DNA of 15,731 nucleotides. It comes from an uncultured Eubacteriales bacterium (GTDB taxonomy: Bacteria > Bacillota_A > Clostridia > Christensenellales > Aristaeellaceae). Within the stretch, counting starts at the first letter, position 1; every line of letters starts with the position of its first letter. Location: positions 1-15,731 of the forward strand of contig CACXEB010000330.1 in NCBI GenBank assembly GCA_902766515.1, in the 5' to 3' direction. Made by a program: the position numbers and the translations under genes. Under the pieces are notes generated by a model that was not told the origin of the DNA, made no database searches, and saw nothing but the letters and a program-made list of their open reading frames with translations. Of this stretch, positions 14,940 to 15,731 are shown one piece after another.

Positions 14940-15117
14940 GAGGGGGGCCGTCTATCCCCGTCCCAAAGAAAATTTTCAGCCGGGGCAAAAACCCGGTCAG
15001 TATATATTTATGCTGTACTATCAGCATTTTCCGTCTGATTTCCAAAAATCAGGGATACGGCTCATGGATCGCTGTTTTCACTGATATATCAGATAATTCA
15101 GCACGGTTTTTAATTCC

Positions 15118-15146
15118 TTGCGTAAACCCTTGCGATGTGCTATCAT
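15118..15146 (+). promoter_or_regulatory. Sigma-70-type promoter of the flotillin-like gene
   Basis: TTGCGT (15118-15123), 17-base spacer, TATCAT (15141-15146). Expected start near 15153, giving a leader of about 76 bases with an inverted repeat GGGAT/ATCCC (15156-15173) close to its 5' end. Confidence 0.75.
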
Positions 15147-15228
15147 CTGATCGTCGGGATGTCAGCTGATCCCCTGTCCCACGAACCACCATCCTGAATG
15201 ACGCTTGATTGAAGAAAGGAGATTGACC

Positions 15229-15731
15229 ATGACGCTCTATTACATCATCGGCGCGGCCGTTCTCTTCATCCTGGCCATGTTTGCCATCGGTTACCTGAAA
15301 GCGCCGCCGGACACCGCCTTCATCATCTCCGGCCTGGGCAAGCGGCGAATCTTGATCGGTAAAGCCGGCTGGCGGATCCCGTTCCTGGAGCGGGTCGACA
15401 AGCTCTCGCTGCAGGTCATGACCGTCGACGTCAAAACCAGTGAGGCCGTCCCGACCAACGAATTCATCAACGTCATGGTCGACGGCGTCGCCAACGTCAA
15501 GGTATCGTCCGACCCCAAGCTGCTGGAGCGCGCGGCCGAGGCGCTGCTGGGCATGAAGCAGCCCCAGCTCATCGCCATGGTCACCCAGGTGCTGGAAGGC
15601 AACATGCGCGAAATCGTCGGTTCCGTCGGCCTGAAGGAAATGGTGCAGGACCGTCAGGGCGTCGCGAAGAAGATCACCGAAAACGTCATCCCCGACATGG
15701 AGAAGCTCGGCATCGAGGTCGTCAACTTCAA
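15229..15731 (+). CDS. Flotillin-like SPFH-domain membrane protein, 3' end cut by window edge
   Basis: First 167 codons of an SPFH/Band-7 protein close to bacterial flotillin YuaG/FloT. Seen: one N-terminal membrane helix (about 3-22), then KAPPDTAFIISGL (24-36), KRRILIGKAGWRIPF (38-52), ERVDKLSLQVMTVDVKT (54-70), VPTNEFINVMVDGVANVKV (74-92), LEGNMREIVGS (122-132), and VQDRQGVAKKI (138-148), following the flotillin pattern without gaps. Flotillins oligomerise at functional membrane microdomains and affect fluidity and protein assembly. The C-terminal coiled-coil region with EA-rich repeats lies outside the window, so the full length is unknown. The start has AAGGAG (15216-15221) 7 bases upstream. 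In Bacillus yuaG is paired with the NfeD-type gene yuaF; nothing like it precedes this gene here. Confidence 0.9.
   Translation, partial: MTLYYIIGAAVLFILAMFAIGYLKAPPDTAFIISGLGKRRILIGKAGWRIPFLERVDKLSLQVMTVDVKTSEAVPTNEFINVMVDGVANVKVSSDPKLLERAAEALLGMKQPQLIAMVTQVLEGNMREIVGSVGLKEMVQDRQGVAKKITENVIPDMEKLGIEVVNF

Larger units (their letters stand above)
14847..15228. other. Divergent intergenic region between degV and the flotillin gene (382 bp)
   Basis: No gene is seen. It holds the degV promoter (14911-14939), the flotillin promoter (15118-15146) and several inverted repeats: CCGCC/GGCGG (14892-14906), CCGGG/CCCGG (14980-14996), ATGCTG/CAGCAT (15010-15027), CTGATTT/AAATCAG (15035-15052), CTGATATATCAG (15081-15092), and GGGAT/ATCCC (15156-15173), whose loop region overlaps TCAGCTGA (15162-15169). 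CTGA or its complement TCAG recurs in most of them. The stretch 15000-15120 is AT-rich compared with the genes. Confidence 0.7.

Overview
The window is a GC-rich, gene-dense piece of a bacterial chromosome. It most likely comes from an uncultured or little-studied high-GC member of the Bacillota (class Clostridia). The basis is gene content: an Mrp ATPase with a Cys-rich N-terminus, QueH instead of QueG, DegV, a YycJ-type beta-lactamase-fold protein, a YuaG/FloT-type flotillin, and a MurE with the DNPR motif of meso-diaminopimelate-adding enzymes. Strong AGGAGG-type ribosome binding sites and TTGnnn/TATAAT promoters agree. No tRNA, rRNA, CRISPR array, transposase or phage gene was seen.

Layout, left to right. 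(1) 1-5023, minus strand: a shortened division and cell-wall (dcw) operon read leftward as mraZ, an ftsL-like gene, murE, mraY, murD (cut by the window edge). The usual rsmH, ftsI/spoVD and murF are missing from their places. A row of MraZ-box-like repeats spaced by 10 bp lies in front of mraZ. (2) 5334-6637, minus: a promoter, a small double zinc-finger protein with an acidic tail, a calcineurin-like phosphoesterase, and a strong 13-bp terminator hairpin. (3) 6651-12446, minus: one promoter drives mrp, yycJ, comEC, holA and rsmG, with every junction overlapping, and a small hairpin on the rsmG stop codon probably ends the transcript. (4) 12440-13979: queH (minus) and a secreted cadherin-like-domain protein (plus) diverge from a 130-bp region holding a perfect 9+4+9 palindrome. 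(5) 13977-15731: degV (minus) converges on the secreted-protein gene with no base between the two stop codons, and then diverges from a flotillin-like gene (plus, cut by the window edge) across 382 bp rich in inverted repeats.

How they fit together: the left block makes the UDP-MurNAc-peptide precursor and lipid I and contributes to divisome assembly, probably under MraZ autoregulation. The centre block combines Fe-S cluster handling, a metallo-hydrolase, DNA uptake, the replicative clamp-loader delta subunit and 16S rRNA methylation in one translationally coupled transcript. The right block is a set of single-gene units (tRNA queuosine, secreted surface protein, lipid binding, membrane microdomain). 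I see no obvious new multi-gene defence or metabolic system. The most unusual signals are the reduced dcw cluster, the phased MraZ-box array, and the fact that all five promoters I could assign are followed at about +1 by an inverted repeat.
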